Positions 1-12,489 of a stretch of 64,000 nucleotides of DNA are shown here, piece after piece (positions within the stretch are counted from its first letter, which is position 1; each line of letters begins with the position of its first letter). Source of the DNA: Cannabis sativa (Eukaryota > Streptophyta > Magnoliopsida > Rosales > Cannabaceae); NCBI RefSeq assembly GCF_029168945.1, contig NC_083605.1, positions 3,975,280 to 4,039,279 of the forward strand, given 5' to 3'. Position numbers and translations under genes: made by a program. The notes beneath the pieces were generated by a model. That model saw only the letters and a program-made list of their open reading frames with translations. It had not been told where the DNA came from and ran no database searches.

Positions 1-1190
1 TGACAAGTAGCCTCATAACACGCCATATACTCTGCCTCCATTGTGGAGGATGCCGTGATTGTCTGTTTGACACTTTTCCACGAAACAGCTCCTCCAGCCA
101 TCATGAAAATGTAGCCTGATGTGGATTTCTTATCATCCACGCATCCTGCATAATCGGCGTCACTAAATCCAACTATATCAAGAGTGTCAGCTCGCCGATA
201 AGTCAACATATGATCCTTGGTACCCTGAAGATACCGCATGACCTTCTTAGCCGCTTTCCAATGGCTAATCCAAGATCACTCAAGTATCTACCCAACACGC
301 CAACAACAAAAGCAATATTAGGGCGTGTGCATACTTGAGCGTACATCAGGCTACCCACAATTGACGCATAAGGAACCACTTTCATTTCATCTCTCTCTTT
401 GTCATTTTGTGGACATTGGCCCTTTGAGAATTTGTCACCTTTCACTATTGGTGCCTTTCCAAGTGAACAAGTATGCATATTGAATCTTTTCAAAATCCGA
501 TCAATATAAGTTCTCTGAGACAACCGAAGAATACCTTTAGTTCTATCCCGAAGGATCTGTATCCCAAGTACATATGAAGCCTCACCAAGGTCTTTCATAT
601 CAAAATGGTCAGATAACAATTGCTTTGTCTCAAACAACAGATTTTTATCATTAGAAGCAAGCAAAATATCATCAACATACAGTACCAGGAAGATGAAGCT
701 GCTCCCACTGACCTTCATATATATACATTGGTCAAATTTGTTCTCCATGAAACCATTTGCAGTGACAACTGCATCAAACTTGAGATACCACTATCTTGAT
801 GCTTGTTTAAGTCCATAAATAGACTTATTGAGCTTGCAAACCATATGCTCCTTGCCAGGCTCCTCAAAACTAACAGGTTGAGTCATGTACATATCTTCAT
901 ACAAATCTCCATTTAGAAAAGCTATTTTCACATCCATTTGTTCAAGTTCCAAATCAAAATGAGCAACCATAGCCATGATGATTCGCAAAGAATCTTTGGT
1001 AGAGACAGGTGAGAATGTTTCTTTGAAATCAATACCTTCTCTCTGGCTATATCCTTTAGCAACAAGTCTAGCCTTATACTTTACTGGTTGCCCATTTGAA
1101 TCATATTTGATCTTGTAAACTCATTTGCACCCAATAGGTCTGCAACCTTTCGGTAGAACAACTAAATTCCATACTTTGTTTCGCGACATG
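1..1190 (-). pseudogene. Ty1/copia reverse transcriptase and RNase H, broken
   Basis: This minus-strand piece encodes the copia reverse transcriptase, which copies element RNA into DNA in the cytoplasm. The N-terminal part (about 1190-791) shows NKVWNLV, PIGCK, VYKIKYD, the ARLVAKGYSQ block, DVKIAFLNGDL and SIYGLKQASR. The second part (748-203) shows the catalytic YVDDILLASND motif and GSLMYA followed by TRP. RNase H follows near 1-190 with ADYAGCVDD, KSTSGY and TMEAEY. Two in-frame stops replace expected tryptophan and glutamine codons: TGA after PIGCK near 1120 and TAG after QASR near 790. A frameshift near 265-275 separates reverse transcriptase from RNase H. It continues leftward out of the window. 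At 1190 it is cut by the Athila-like insertion. Confidence 0.93.
1186..1190. repeat. Target site duplication ACATG, left copy
   Basis: The five bases ACATG directly abut the left LTR and recur at 20550-20554 after the right LTR. This marks a single integration event into copia reverse transcriptase DNA. Confidence 0.93.
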
Positions 1191-2715
1191 TGTTGTGAAA
1201 ATTGTATTGCTTTATAATTGCGCAAGTGTACACAATCACAAACAAGTAATACAATGATAAGTAATCAAAGTTCGTCTCCACAGGGACTTTTTACTAAATA
1301 ATGTTAAATCAACTAAGAGCAATTCCAAGAATTTCAAATAAAAATAAAATAAAGTCACACATTAATTCATGAGAAAAATTTGTAGCCTTGATTCTAAACT
1401 TGAGAACTAACTTTTTAAGCTAAATAAACTAAAAATAAGAAACTAAAACTGATTAGAATGGTGGTAATTTCAGATTTAGAAAATAGACTTGGGTGATTAA
1501 TTTCCACTTGTATGTCCCTAAATTGATACAAAGAATGACCCGAAGAATGACTCAGCAACCCTGGCAAAGTTAACAGATTTCAAAAAAACCAGCAAGCTTT
1601 TTCCAAAACTTGCAATAAACCATTCACAATCTCACAATGCATTCCTACATCAGTTTAGATCATAAATAGCCTAATAAAGTATCAAATCTTTAGTTATGCA
1701 TGGTAGCAAAATATTCCTATTTCACTACTAATTAATACCTAAAAGAAAAGGTAAACATCATGCATCAATTAGAGGGGTTCAACTAGGTCTTGCTTTTCCA
1801 AGTAAGATCTAGCTTGCTAAATGTTAAAAATGGCCAAAAATTAACATTCAATCAACATTTCATCACATCTAATTGAACTAAGACAAGATTACTTCATCAT
1901 TGCAAAATCAAAACACTAGTCCATACAAGGGTTTATAACCACCCAAATCTCAAAGAGTTTAGTTCATAGCTGAAATTAAAAACTCAAAACCAGAAATTAT
2001 ATTGTTCATGAAGTTAAAGAGACACTTAAAGAGAAGAAAATGATACAAAACGAAGTGGAGAGCAAGAGAGATGAGTGGTGAGCTCAAATCCTTTCTTTGG
2101 TAGTTGCCTTCTTCTCCTTCTTCTCAATCTTCTTCTTCTTTGTACTCTCTTTCTCTGTACTTAGAAACTCTTTTCTGCTGTAAGTTTTTCGTACCCTTTT
2201 CAAAGTGCAGCCACCTTCCTCTATTATCACTCCTCTTTTTCTTTTTGCTCCCCAATTAGGGTACCCAAGTTTACCCTAATTGGAAATCCCAATCATCACC
2301 CACTTGTCCTTCATTTTCCACATGTTTGTTGAGTCAATAGCCAAAATCCGCCACCTCAGCTCGTTTTTCTTTTCATTAAAGCCAGCTGGACTATCTGCCA
2401 AAATAAACTTACTGGGCTGACAAATTGCTACGCGATGATTGCTATAGCAATGCCAGTCAGCAATAATCATTTTTCTGCTCCTTTTTCTCCTTGTCCCAAA
2501 TATTTCCAAATACCTATTCTTGTATTTTTTCTGCTTAAAACACATAAAAACAATAACATAAGTCTATTTAACACTTACTAACACACACACTTCCATTTAT
2601 TACAAAGACACAACAAACTAGACACAATTACACAATTTAAACATTAATTGCTCCACAATTCACATTAAATTCAAGCTTAAAGATATGAAAATAACTCTAA
2701 ATCTTAGAGTTATCA
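1191..2715 (-). repeat. 3' LTR of the Athila-like element
   Basis: This 1525-bp LTR is nearly identical to 19029-20549. It begins TG and ends CA. Differences seen by eye include a small cluster near 1535-1550 (matching 19350-19380) and single bases near 2180, 2350 and 2452. It contains a CTT-rich tract near 2100-2150 and the palindrome TTGCTATAGCAA (near 2440-2452). The small ORF at 2276-2545 recurs in the other LTR and is not a gene. Confidence 0.93.
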
Positions 2716-2730
2716 ACACCCCAAACTTAG
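2716..2730 (-). other. Polypurine tract of the Athila-like element
   Basis: On the minus strand the sequence AAGTTTGGGGTGT abuts the 3' LTR. This purine-rich strand is the expected primer for plus-strand DNA synthesis and is typical of plant Athila/Tat elements. The same AAGTTTGGGG word recurs inside the element (see findings). Confidence 0.8.
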
Positions 2731-5700
2731 AATCTTGCTCGTCCTCGAGCAATGACAATACAAACTAAACAAAATAAAACATAACAACAAATTTTTACAC
2801 AAAGACTCAACATACAAGACAAATGAGAGATTTCATAGAAATTCAAGTTGGCCTAGCGAACATTGACGCTCTCAGAAAAAATGGAATTAAATGGAATATG
2901 AAATTGCTTGCCGTAACTTTATATGCTGCCCCTTTAACGTTTTTGTCATTGGATAACATTAATATTTCCCAAAAGTCACCTAATCAACAGCTTATACAAG
3001 TATATCCCATCTAAACTTTGCACTTCTCTCCAACTACCTTAAACTTTTTTTTTTTTTCATTTCAGCTCCATAAGTTGGATTAGTGCACTCCTCTCCACTA
3101 ATGTAGTCTAACTTATCCCCTTGATCAATAGGACTTTATTAGGCTTGTAATGTTAGGCTTGGGTTAGGGTATGGTCAAGGATGTATTTTAGCTAGCTCAA
3201 CACCTAACTACTTCACTTGTCAAAAACCGAGTCTCTTCCATAAATTTTTTTTTTCTTTTGACTCACTTCCCTAATTCATTATACTCACAAGTACTTGATA
3301 TTAAAATTAACTTCTCTTGCTATGTTTATTCCTTTTTTTTTTTTTGTTTTTGCTTCAAATGGGTGGAACACCCCAAACTTTGCAAGAATATATATATATG
3401 TACTTTTTTTTTTTTTAAACTAAAAAGGAATTTAGTACTATATTATACTTATATATAGCAAGAGAAAGTTATTAAAAATGCATACTAATATACCTTGTGA
3501 GCTAATTCCCCCACCCCAAACTTACAACCCAACATTGTCCCCAATGTGGCTAAAAGTATAATCGTGAATTAGCTCACAACAAATTACACTCACCGCACTC
3601 ACCCCAAACTTAATGGGAAACTTGGCTCTTGACAAGTGAGCAATTAAGTTAGGACATATGGGGAAATGCAATTTAGGATGGATGTGATATGTTTGATCGG
3701 GTTGCACAACAAAACGAGGCTAACGGCTCAAACTTGGGTGACTAGGGCAAAATTGATTGAAAGGGAGAGTTAGAAAGGCTCAAACGTCCAAGGAAGGCCT
3801 AAATCATTTCTAAGGGACAAATCTAACTAGGATTTCGCTTCAAGGAGATGCACTAACCAATTCTAGATGCTAACATTACATGTGAAATAATAGTATGAGA
3901 AATGCAAAGCATGGTGGCAAAATAAAAGTATAAACTAGTGAGGAGAGACTAAAGAGAAACATCCATAATATCCAACAATTCAGCTTGACAAGGCAACAAA
4001 TAAGATTAGGCAGCAACAATAATGGAATGAGCGGAAAATATCATCATCGAGCAGAACACTAGGCCACAGAAAACTCATAAATCTCTCAACGTCAAACTAA
4101 CAAACACATGAACAACATAAAATGAAAGTTCCAAACACAAAAGACAATACACAAGTAGCACAATACAAACTGAAAAAAACGGCACATAACAGAAAAATAT
4201 AAAATAGCTTAGGTATGAGAAAACTCCCTCTACTCGGAGTCCTCGTGGGGCTCCTCTGTGTTCGAAGTTGATGGTCCACCTCACGGGTCTAGAACTTGCT
4301 GAGGGAACGGTAGAAACTTGGGCTCAAATCGTGGCGTGACCTTCTTGACTGTTAGGCATTTGTCTTTCTCTTTTTTTTTTTTTTTCAATTGCACACTACC
4401 CCAACACAACAAATTCCCCCTGTATATATGATTGACAATTCCATATATCCAAGATTTCAACACTTCAACCAAATAAACACAACAAGCAGCCCATTGTTCA
4501 ACAACACACTAACAATCAACAAGCCCCAATTCAAATTGATCACATATGTCACTCGACAAACCCCAACACTTGATCACTAATTCAAATTGAAAATTTTCAC
4601 ACCAACAATCAGCACCTATAAATCACGGCACCCTTTTGCACGCACAAAAATCACATCCAAAAATTTCCCAATATTACTTCAATCATTCAGAACCCTCCCA
4701 ACAATTTCCAAAATATCAGCTTTATCCAAATCACAACATCCACACATAAACACTCACTACTCGACAGCCAAGAACAAATCAAAATAGAAAAAAATTATTA
4801 ACAATTTATTCTTGACAAACCAGTGGGATTTGTTGTGATGGATCAGATGACTCTCGGCTGGGAAACTTGACTCCAGTGCTGGTGATGGCAACTTGGCTCG
4901 ACAGATGACTCTCAGCTGGGATTTGGTTCGAGTTAGCAGCTGGGAGGTGTGATTTGGGTTGTTGTGGTGAAGGATGCGGCTGAGTGGAGTGAGGGTCGAC
5001 TGGGCAGTGGCTGATTCGGTGTTCGAATGGAGGTTGAACGTGGTGATGGGAGATGGAAGTTTGGTTAAACTGGTGAAGTTGACGGGTGCTTGCTGGTTCG
5101 GGGGTGCGACTGCTGTTGAGTTTGCAATGGTGGTTTGTGGAGCTTGGGCTGAGATGGTGATGTGCGATTTGGTTGAACAAAGGTGGAAGAATGGCTGGTG
5201 GTGAGTGACTTGCGTGATGGCTACGGGTGAATGGAAGCTGGGTTTAGGTTGGTGAGGGTGAACTGTGAGTGATGGAGGCGGCTGGGATAGTGATTGGAGT
5301 GAAGATGGTGAATTGGTTGGTAGGGTTGAATATTGGGCTAAAGAATGAGGTTTTGGGCTGGCTGACTAATCCAAGAGGGGCCCAGTTGACAAAAAAAAAA
5401 ATAAGTCCCATAACTAATTGATTAAATGACTGAGATTGAAAACTTTGTTTATTCACTCATCTATCCTTGATCCACAAGAGGCAAAACTAAGTACAAGCCC
5501 AATGATTTGTCTGAACAGAAAATCATACCAAATGATTGCCTCCTTAACATTTCTCACGTGTTCCTTTTTATCAGACCAACAGTCATTTAAACCCTGATAT
5601 AAGAACACTCTTGCTGCCAAATAAAATTGCCGAACCATTGCTATAGCAACTGGGCACAACTTTTCTACCCCAAACTTAATTTCTTTGCCCAAATTGAAAT

Positions 5701-5860
5701 TTCTTCACTTCCACAACCTTCTTCACTTGATTTCCTGCACATTGAAAGAAAATAATTTCTCAATTTCACCATGACAATTATTTACTAATTATATAATATA
5801 TATATTTTTTTCTTTTTTTTTTTAACTTTTCTTCTTGCTTTTTTTTTTTTTTTTCAAGGG

Positions 5861-5865
5861 GTGCC
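5861..5865. repeat. Target site duplication GTGCC, left copy
   Basis: GTGCC precedes the left LTR and recurs exactly at 16055-16059 after the right LTR. Confidence 0.93.
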
Positions 5866-7757
5866 TGTTGGGTTTTATGCCCTAAATAAAACTCATTTCA
5901 ATATAATCAGATTTGTTTATTAATATAGATCAGAAATAACATTTAATGTTGCATGGTTCACATGATTTATTTCATGATTATATGTACATAATGTATAAAT
6001 TCATCTGAAACCCTTTTCACATACTTGATCCTGTTTATTGTGCCGTCAACACATTGGAAAGTAAACATGACTATGTGAATAAAGTTTCCTAGATTTATCA
6101 GACACAGGGTTTTACTGATATGATAATCTACAACAAGAGTTTACTTGCATTTGGAGAAGTGCTATGTTCTTTCCAGAGCATTGGTTAAAGTAAAGCTCAG
6201 GTTGGATGCATGGAGTATGCATCGGAAGGGACCGATATTGAACTTTGACTTAGATTTATTAAACTTACCGTAATATCTATTCAAGTCAATATCGCCTAGT
6301 TGATCCTAGATCAAATGATCTTAATCCTGATATGATTAGGCTCAATCTTGAAAGGCTATTCGTGTTCTTTGATTTGTTAGTTAAGCCTACTTTTAGGTCA
6401 GGGTGATACGTACATTTTGGGAACACGGTAGTGCAATTGAGTGGGAGCGCTAGCATAAACATGGAATCTATAGCTTCTATCTGGCAAATAGTAAGCAAAG
6501 GATGATCTCCTTCGAGCTTGACCAAACGAACATAAATGGTGGAGTACTCATTTCACATTAGCCGAAATATCATTTATACGGGGTCAAGTGTTTTAAGGAA
6601 TAAATACATTGTAGGGTGTAACGGTAATTTAATCCCTTTACAGTGTAGATCATTCATATAGAGGATCATTGATCACATTAGGATTGTAACAATGGATAAC
6701 TAATGATGTGTCTATATGGTGGAACATATAGAGCATTCTATATACTGAGAGTGCAATTCTAAGTTCTATGCGTGGATTCAACGAAGAATTAATAAGTTAG
6801 TGAATTTTAGTGCTAAATTCTTGATCTACTTATTGGAAGCTCGGTTATATAGACCCATGGTCCCCCCACTAGTTGAGATAATATTGCTTGTAAGACTCAT
6901 GTAATTGGTTTTGATTAATCAATTATAATTCTCAAATTAGACTATGTCTATTTGTGAATTTTTCACTAAGTAAGGGCGAAATTGTAAAGAAAGAGTTTAT
7001 AGGGGCATATTTGTTAATTATGATACTTTGTATGGTTCAATTAATAAATATGATAAATGACAATATTATTTAATAATTATTTATAGTTATTAAATAGTTA
7101 GAATTGGCATTTAAATGGTTGAATTAGGAAATTGGCATTTTTGAGAAAATCAGATACAAAATGTGTTAAAATTGCAAAATTGCAAAAAGCAAGGCCCAAT
7201 CCACTAAGTTTAGGGCCAGCCACTTTTGTAGGAAATTTAAACTGATTTTTTCATTATTTTAATGCCATATAATTCAAATCTAACCCTAGTAGGAATGCTA
7301 TAAATAGATAGTGAAGGCTTCAGGAAAATTACACTTTTCTTCTGACTTTTTCTATTCAGAAAAACTGAGCCTTCTCTCTCCCTATCTTTAGCTGACCACT
7401 CTCTCTCTTCTTCCTTGATAATTTCGAAATCCTTAGTGTATGAGTAGTGCCCACACACATCAAGTGATACCTCAATCATAGTGAGGAAGATCGTGAAGAA
7501 AGATCATCAGCAAAGGAGTTTCGGATCAAAGATTCGGAGAAAGAGATCCAGGTTCGTATATTGATAATGCTCTGCTACAGAAAGGAATCAAGGGCTAGAT
7601 ATCTGAACGGAAGGAGTCATTATATTCCGCTGCACCCAATGTAAGGTTTCCTAAACTTTATATGTGTTTAATTTATCGTTTTAGAAAGTTCATATTTAGG
7701 ATGTTAATAAACATACTTGTGAGTAGATCTAAGATCCTGGTAAAATAAATTCCAACA
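5866..7757 (+). repeat. 5' LTR of the LARD-like copia element
   Basis: This 1892-bp LTR matches 14161-16054 (1894 bp). I see only a few differing spots: near 6557, a small indel cluster near 6652, near 7366, and three close changes near 7518-7556. A TATA box lies at 7299. The minus-strand ORFs inside (6286-6525, 7237-7479) recur in the other LTR and are not genes. Confidence 0.93.
7299..7306 (+). promoter_or_regulatory. TATA box of the 5' LTR
   Basis: TATAAATA lies about 460 bp before the LTR end in an otherwise suitable U3/R context. The same box is at 15595-15602 in the 3' LTR. Confidence 0.6.
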
Positions 7758-7759
7758 AC

Positions 7760-7772
7760 TGGCCTCAGAGCC
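7760..7772 (+). other. Primer binding site, degenerate tRNA-Met type
   Basis: TGGCCTCAGAGCC begins two bases after the LTR. It matches the plant initiator-methionine primer site TGGTATCAGAGCC at 11 of 13 positions. The two adjacent mismatches are unusual for an element with young LTRs. Confidence 0.75.
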
Positions 7773-10700
7773 ATGGTAATTGATTTACTTACATGTAATT
7801 TGGACTTTAAAACGATTGTTTGTATGTTCTTTGGATGGTATCATGTTGTATTGAGTGTTATTTGATGATTGATTGATGATTGTGAAATTTTCGTGAAAAA
7901 TAATTGTTATTTCGGTTCTGGCATTATTTTTATTGGATAGTATGGAAAAAATTAAGCAAGTTAGCCTTTTACAGAACTCAATTTGGATTTTATTTGAATT
8001 AGTTATGATTTTTTGAAGATTTGACAAAATCGGGGCTGTGCTGATAGTTTCCTGCGATCGCAGAACTGTCCGTACAGTTTCGAATTTTTTCAATTTTCTT
8101 CAATTTTTCATACTTTTTCATGGAATTAACTTCCAATTTTTTGTATGGTTTTGTATATATACTATTTCTATTCCTAATTCAATTCTAATTATCATTTTGA
8201 ATTAATTTAAATTTTTTTTTAATTTAATTCAAGATATTAGTGTAATTTGAATTTGAATAGAATTAGTATTTATCTTTTTGCTTAAAAATCTATCTTATTT
8301 TTAAATTTGATTATATTTTTTTTTAAATTTAAGGTCAGATATTTTAAGATATTTTAAAAATATCTTATCTTTTAAGATTTTTTAATTAAATCTTTTTAGA
8401 TATTTTGACCATATTTAAATTTAAAATAAGATATTTATAATCATGTAATTTTAAATAGATATAAGATATTTTGCTAATTTTTTAAATTTTGTTATTTTAT
8501 TTATTTAAATTACATTTAAAAATTTGAAAAAGATATTTATTTATCTTTTCTAATTTTTTATTTAATTTTTATTTATAAAATAACATTTAAAATTTAAAAG
8601 TAGTTAGCAAATTTTTGAAATGATATTTAGGTTGGTTGAAACCTAATTTTTCAAAAATTGTAGGTTTAATTTTAAATTTTTTTTAAATTTCGAATTTTTT
8701 TTTAAATTTTTAAAAAATTTTCGAAATTTTTTATTTATTTTTTTTATTTAATTAATTATTTTCGAAATTAAATATTTATTTAAAATTAAATAAATCCTAC
8801 ATCCAACTATCCAGCTAACCTTGTTGCAGGAGTATGTGTTTTAGCTTATGTGTAAGTTTTTTAAAACCTATTATTACTTGATTGCAAATAGTCATGGTTA
8901 CTTTTTGCCAGATCTAATGATCTGATGGCTCCCTTGGTCAAGATAATAATTTGTAACAGGTATATTTACAATCTTCTTTCATCTGTGTATGACCTAGCAA
9001 CATGATAGGACCCATCCAAAGTGTGCCTGTGTGAGCCTATGTGTTTAATTTTATTATAGATGCATATAGGTTAATGTTGCTAAATAAAATGTCATAGTCA
9101 TTGATAGATTTTATTTAGGCCCATTTAGTTTTGGGCTTATTCAATTAATAACAGTTGTTCTTATTAAGGTTAAATTCCTCTCTTTTGGGCCTTGTGTGAG
9201 AGTTGGGAGCCATAGAAGTGGGTACGACATACTGAACCCAGCACCCCCTCACACAAACCACCCCAATTGTGAAGGCCCATTTGCCTGATTTGAATGACTG
9301 TACTAGGTTAATTAAACTAGTTTAACCTAATAAAATTGATTAGCAACATAATTAATTTCATTTATTTTGAAATTAATTTAAGAAAAATATAGTTTAAGGA
9401 ATTTTATATTCTAAGCTAAACTATATGTATTTTCTTGTATTTAATTAAATTTAGAATTATAACCATCTAGATTCTTTCTGGAACTTAATTTAAATTTTTC
9501 ATTAAATATTCCTATTTAAGTTGATATTTAGTTATCTTCAACTAACCAACTTAAATCTGAATATCTTTTGAATTTCAAATTTCAAAATTAAGTTGAGGAA
9601 TTTTAGGCATTGGTTATTAAGATTCTTTAGATATTTTTTAAGTTAATATCTTTTCGAATATTAACTTAAAATGGAATATTTTCAAATTAAGTGGTTACAA
9701 CTTAATTTTTGATATTTAATTAAATTTAAATTTGAAAAATATTTAGGTTCTAGATTTTTTCTAATACGACTTAAATTAGATATTTTTTCAAATTTTGTGG
9801 AAAAGATACTTAGTCAAATAAGATATTTTCTAGATAGTTATTTCTAGACTACTTATTATTTCTAATATTAAATAGGAAAATATTATAAATTGTGAAATTA
9901 ATTATTTATATAATTAATTTTGGTACAATTTATTTTAAGTATATTTTTCCTAGTATTAAACTAGAGATTAATAATTAAGCCTTCTCTACACTTAATTATT
10001 TATTTCTTGAATTTAATACATTTAATTAATTTGAAAATAAAATATCTAAGTTGATTTAATCATCATACTTAAATATTTCTTTTTCATGACATTTAATTAA
10101 ATAGAAAATTATTTTTAGTTGAAATTTTAATTTTTCAACTAAATTTAAATAATTTTCAAAATATATTTTTTCTTTATTTTATTAATCAATTTTCGAAATT
10201 GCATTTCTTAAATGCCGGAATTTCGAATTTTATTTGAAAAATAGATTAAGTTGTAAATTAATTATTTATTTTAATTAATTCTTGGATCAACTTAAATCAA
10301 TGATTTTTTCATTTATTGATTAATTTAAAATAAATTGAATTAAAGTATATTATTAGAAATTGAATTAATTAGTCAAAAGAAAATCTAGATAGATGATATT
10401 TTTGCTTGAAGTATTTTTCTAGTGTATTTAATTAAATAGAAAATTAATATTTAAGTTGATTTTCATCATCATACTTAAATATTTGAAATTTTTCTTATAT
10501 ATTTAATTAAATAGGAAAATTATATTTTTTGTTGTAAATTAATTTTATTAATTAATTTTGGGCCAACATTAAATTAGAATAATTTTTCCAGATTTATTTT
10601 TTATTTTAATATGCATTTTTCGAAAATTGTATTCTTATATACTTTAATTTTTCGAAATGCAATATATATTTATAGAAAATTATATTTGAGTTGTAAATTA

Positions 10701-12480
10701 ATTTAAATTAATTTTCTAACAACTTAAATTGAATATTTTTCTAAATATTTATTGGAAATTATTACTAAGATGGAAATAATTCATGTTATTTTCATATCCA
10801 TCTAAGTAAAATTTATAAATATTAAATTAAAATTTATATTTGGAATTTTTCATTCTAAATTGGAAATTTTAATTAAATAAATATATATTTAAAATAAATA
10901 GAATAAATAAAGAGAATCAAAGAAAATACAACTCACTTTAAATAATGAGCTTGATTATTATTAAGAAATTCGATCTCCATTGTTGGTCTTACAAAAGTTA
11001 AATGTTTTCAATATAACCTCGAGACGCTAGACTTCGTCGCCCTATGGATGGTTATTCGTTGAACGCATTTAACACCGTAAGATTTCATTTGATAAGTGTT
11101 TTGTAAGTTTTCGTCTCTATTAGACTCTCCCCTACGGTGACTACTTAGAGATAAACTTATGAAACATGAAACAATGGTAGAAGCTCATAAAATGAGAATA
11201 ACCTTGACTCTCGCCTACCGGGACAACGTTGGATTCTTATTTTGATCGAATAAAAGGTTGCTAGAATGGTTTTTATTTTAGATGAGCTGACAACTCTATT
11301 CAATAAATGATGCTTTGACTCTCGCCTACCGGGACACTGTATCAGTTTATTGAAAACCTTGGAAATTATTTAGGATTGTATGTTTTAGTATTTTCACTAG
11401 TCATTCCTACTTGCTATATGTTTATAATTTCTGAATTGTGTATGAATTTATATTGAACCATGTTAATTTCTGTTATTAAGTTGTAGTTTAATTTCGAATC
11501 TTCATTGTTGGTCTAACATGTTTGTTTATCTAATGAGATAAATCCCTAGTGGATTTTCACCATTAGACATACATAATAGTGTAAGATCTCAAAAGATAAA
11601 TATTGTATATGCGACATCTAGCTGTTCATCAATTGATGACACCTTAGACTAGTATTTTTACGATATGAAACAAGAAGATAGTATAAATAAGATTACTTTG
11701 ACTTTCGCTAATCGAAGCATCGTTGGATTCTTATTTATAAACGAAATTATCCTAATTCCTCTTAGCTTATTCATTTTGAATTAGCTTCAAAACATATCAT
11801 TGGATGAATGGTCTATAAATCATTTCATGTCATTCTATATTTTCTCTTAAGAAATTAAATGACGCTTATGATTATAATCCCGAAATTCTATTCCCAATTG
11901 ATATAAATCCTCAATCTTAGAAATCTCCTACTTGTATGGGCAAATCAGACTTAGAGTTATATTAGTAGTGCTGGTCCAAGATAGAATTACTCATTATATT
12001 TGGTATAAATTTAAGTCTTTGACTTTAATTTTAGATTCCAAATAGAAATTTTCTTATATTTCTAATTCCAGAATACAATACAGTTACACATTCTCAAGTG
12101 TTTATATCCATCTTCTATTAATGGATTAAAACTGTATGGAATATGAGTTAGGTATTCTGTGACCAGGATCCACTTGCAGTATTCTAAGAACTCTTTGATG
12201 TAACTAAACCTATGTCATCAATAGACACTACCACATTTTTTTAATCTATGGCATTTGTATCTTGTTCATAATGGATTTGACAAGATCAATCTCTGCAAAG
12301 AGTTAATATGCCTATATCCACTGAAAGTAGTTCATCTCATTCGCAGATGGATGTACATTCAGGGGTGGATATGAGTTTTTCGTTTTATTCTTAAAACGAT
12401 AACTCTAGATTATACCTTATGCAAAGAAATTTGAAATGTTTGAAAATTTTCATTAATTTCTAGCAATGGTTAAACACCAT
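7773..12480 (+). other. Non-coding leader and interior of the LARD-like element
   Basis: No coding region is visible. Bases 8130-10900 are extremely A/T-rich with many short oligo-A/T stretches. Near the left end is a perfect palindrome TGCGATCGCA (8053-8062), followed at once by a hairpin AACTGT/ACAGTT. From 10970 to 11740 base composition is more even, and a motif with core GACTCTCGCCTACCGGGACA occurs twice (from about 11205 and 11315), with a diverged third copy near 11696. Gag would be expected here, but I cannot recognise it. Confidence 0.75.
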
Positions 12481-12489
12481 TAAGGTATG

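Larger units (their letters stand above)
2716..5865 (-). other. Non-coding 3' region of the Athila-like element
   Basis: About 3.1 kb lies between the nested insertion and the 3' LTR. No convincing coding region is present; short open frames at 4806-5180 and 5453-5692 have low-complexity or unrecognised products. Structure visible here includes a 7-bp hairpin TTGCTCG/CGAGCAA (2735-2752) next to the polypurine tract, five copies of a CCCCAAACTT word (minus-strand polypurine), a GC-richer stretch at 4800-5380 without recognised function, and poly-T runs at 5808-5855. Athila elements often have a long 3' region that can carry an env-like frame; I see no such frame here. Confidence 0.75.

Noticed and set aside
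4806..5180. 124-residue minus-strand open frame as an env-like or captured gene
   Set aside because: Low-complexity S/H/P/Q-rich product with no recognisable domain; no splice or start context; lies in the untranslated 3' region of a gypsy element.
6286..7479. ORFs repeated at 14581-14820 and 15533-15775
   Set aside because: They recur because the two LTRs are copies; antisense, no domain.
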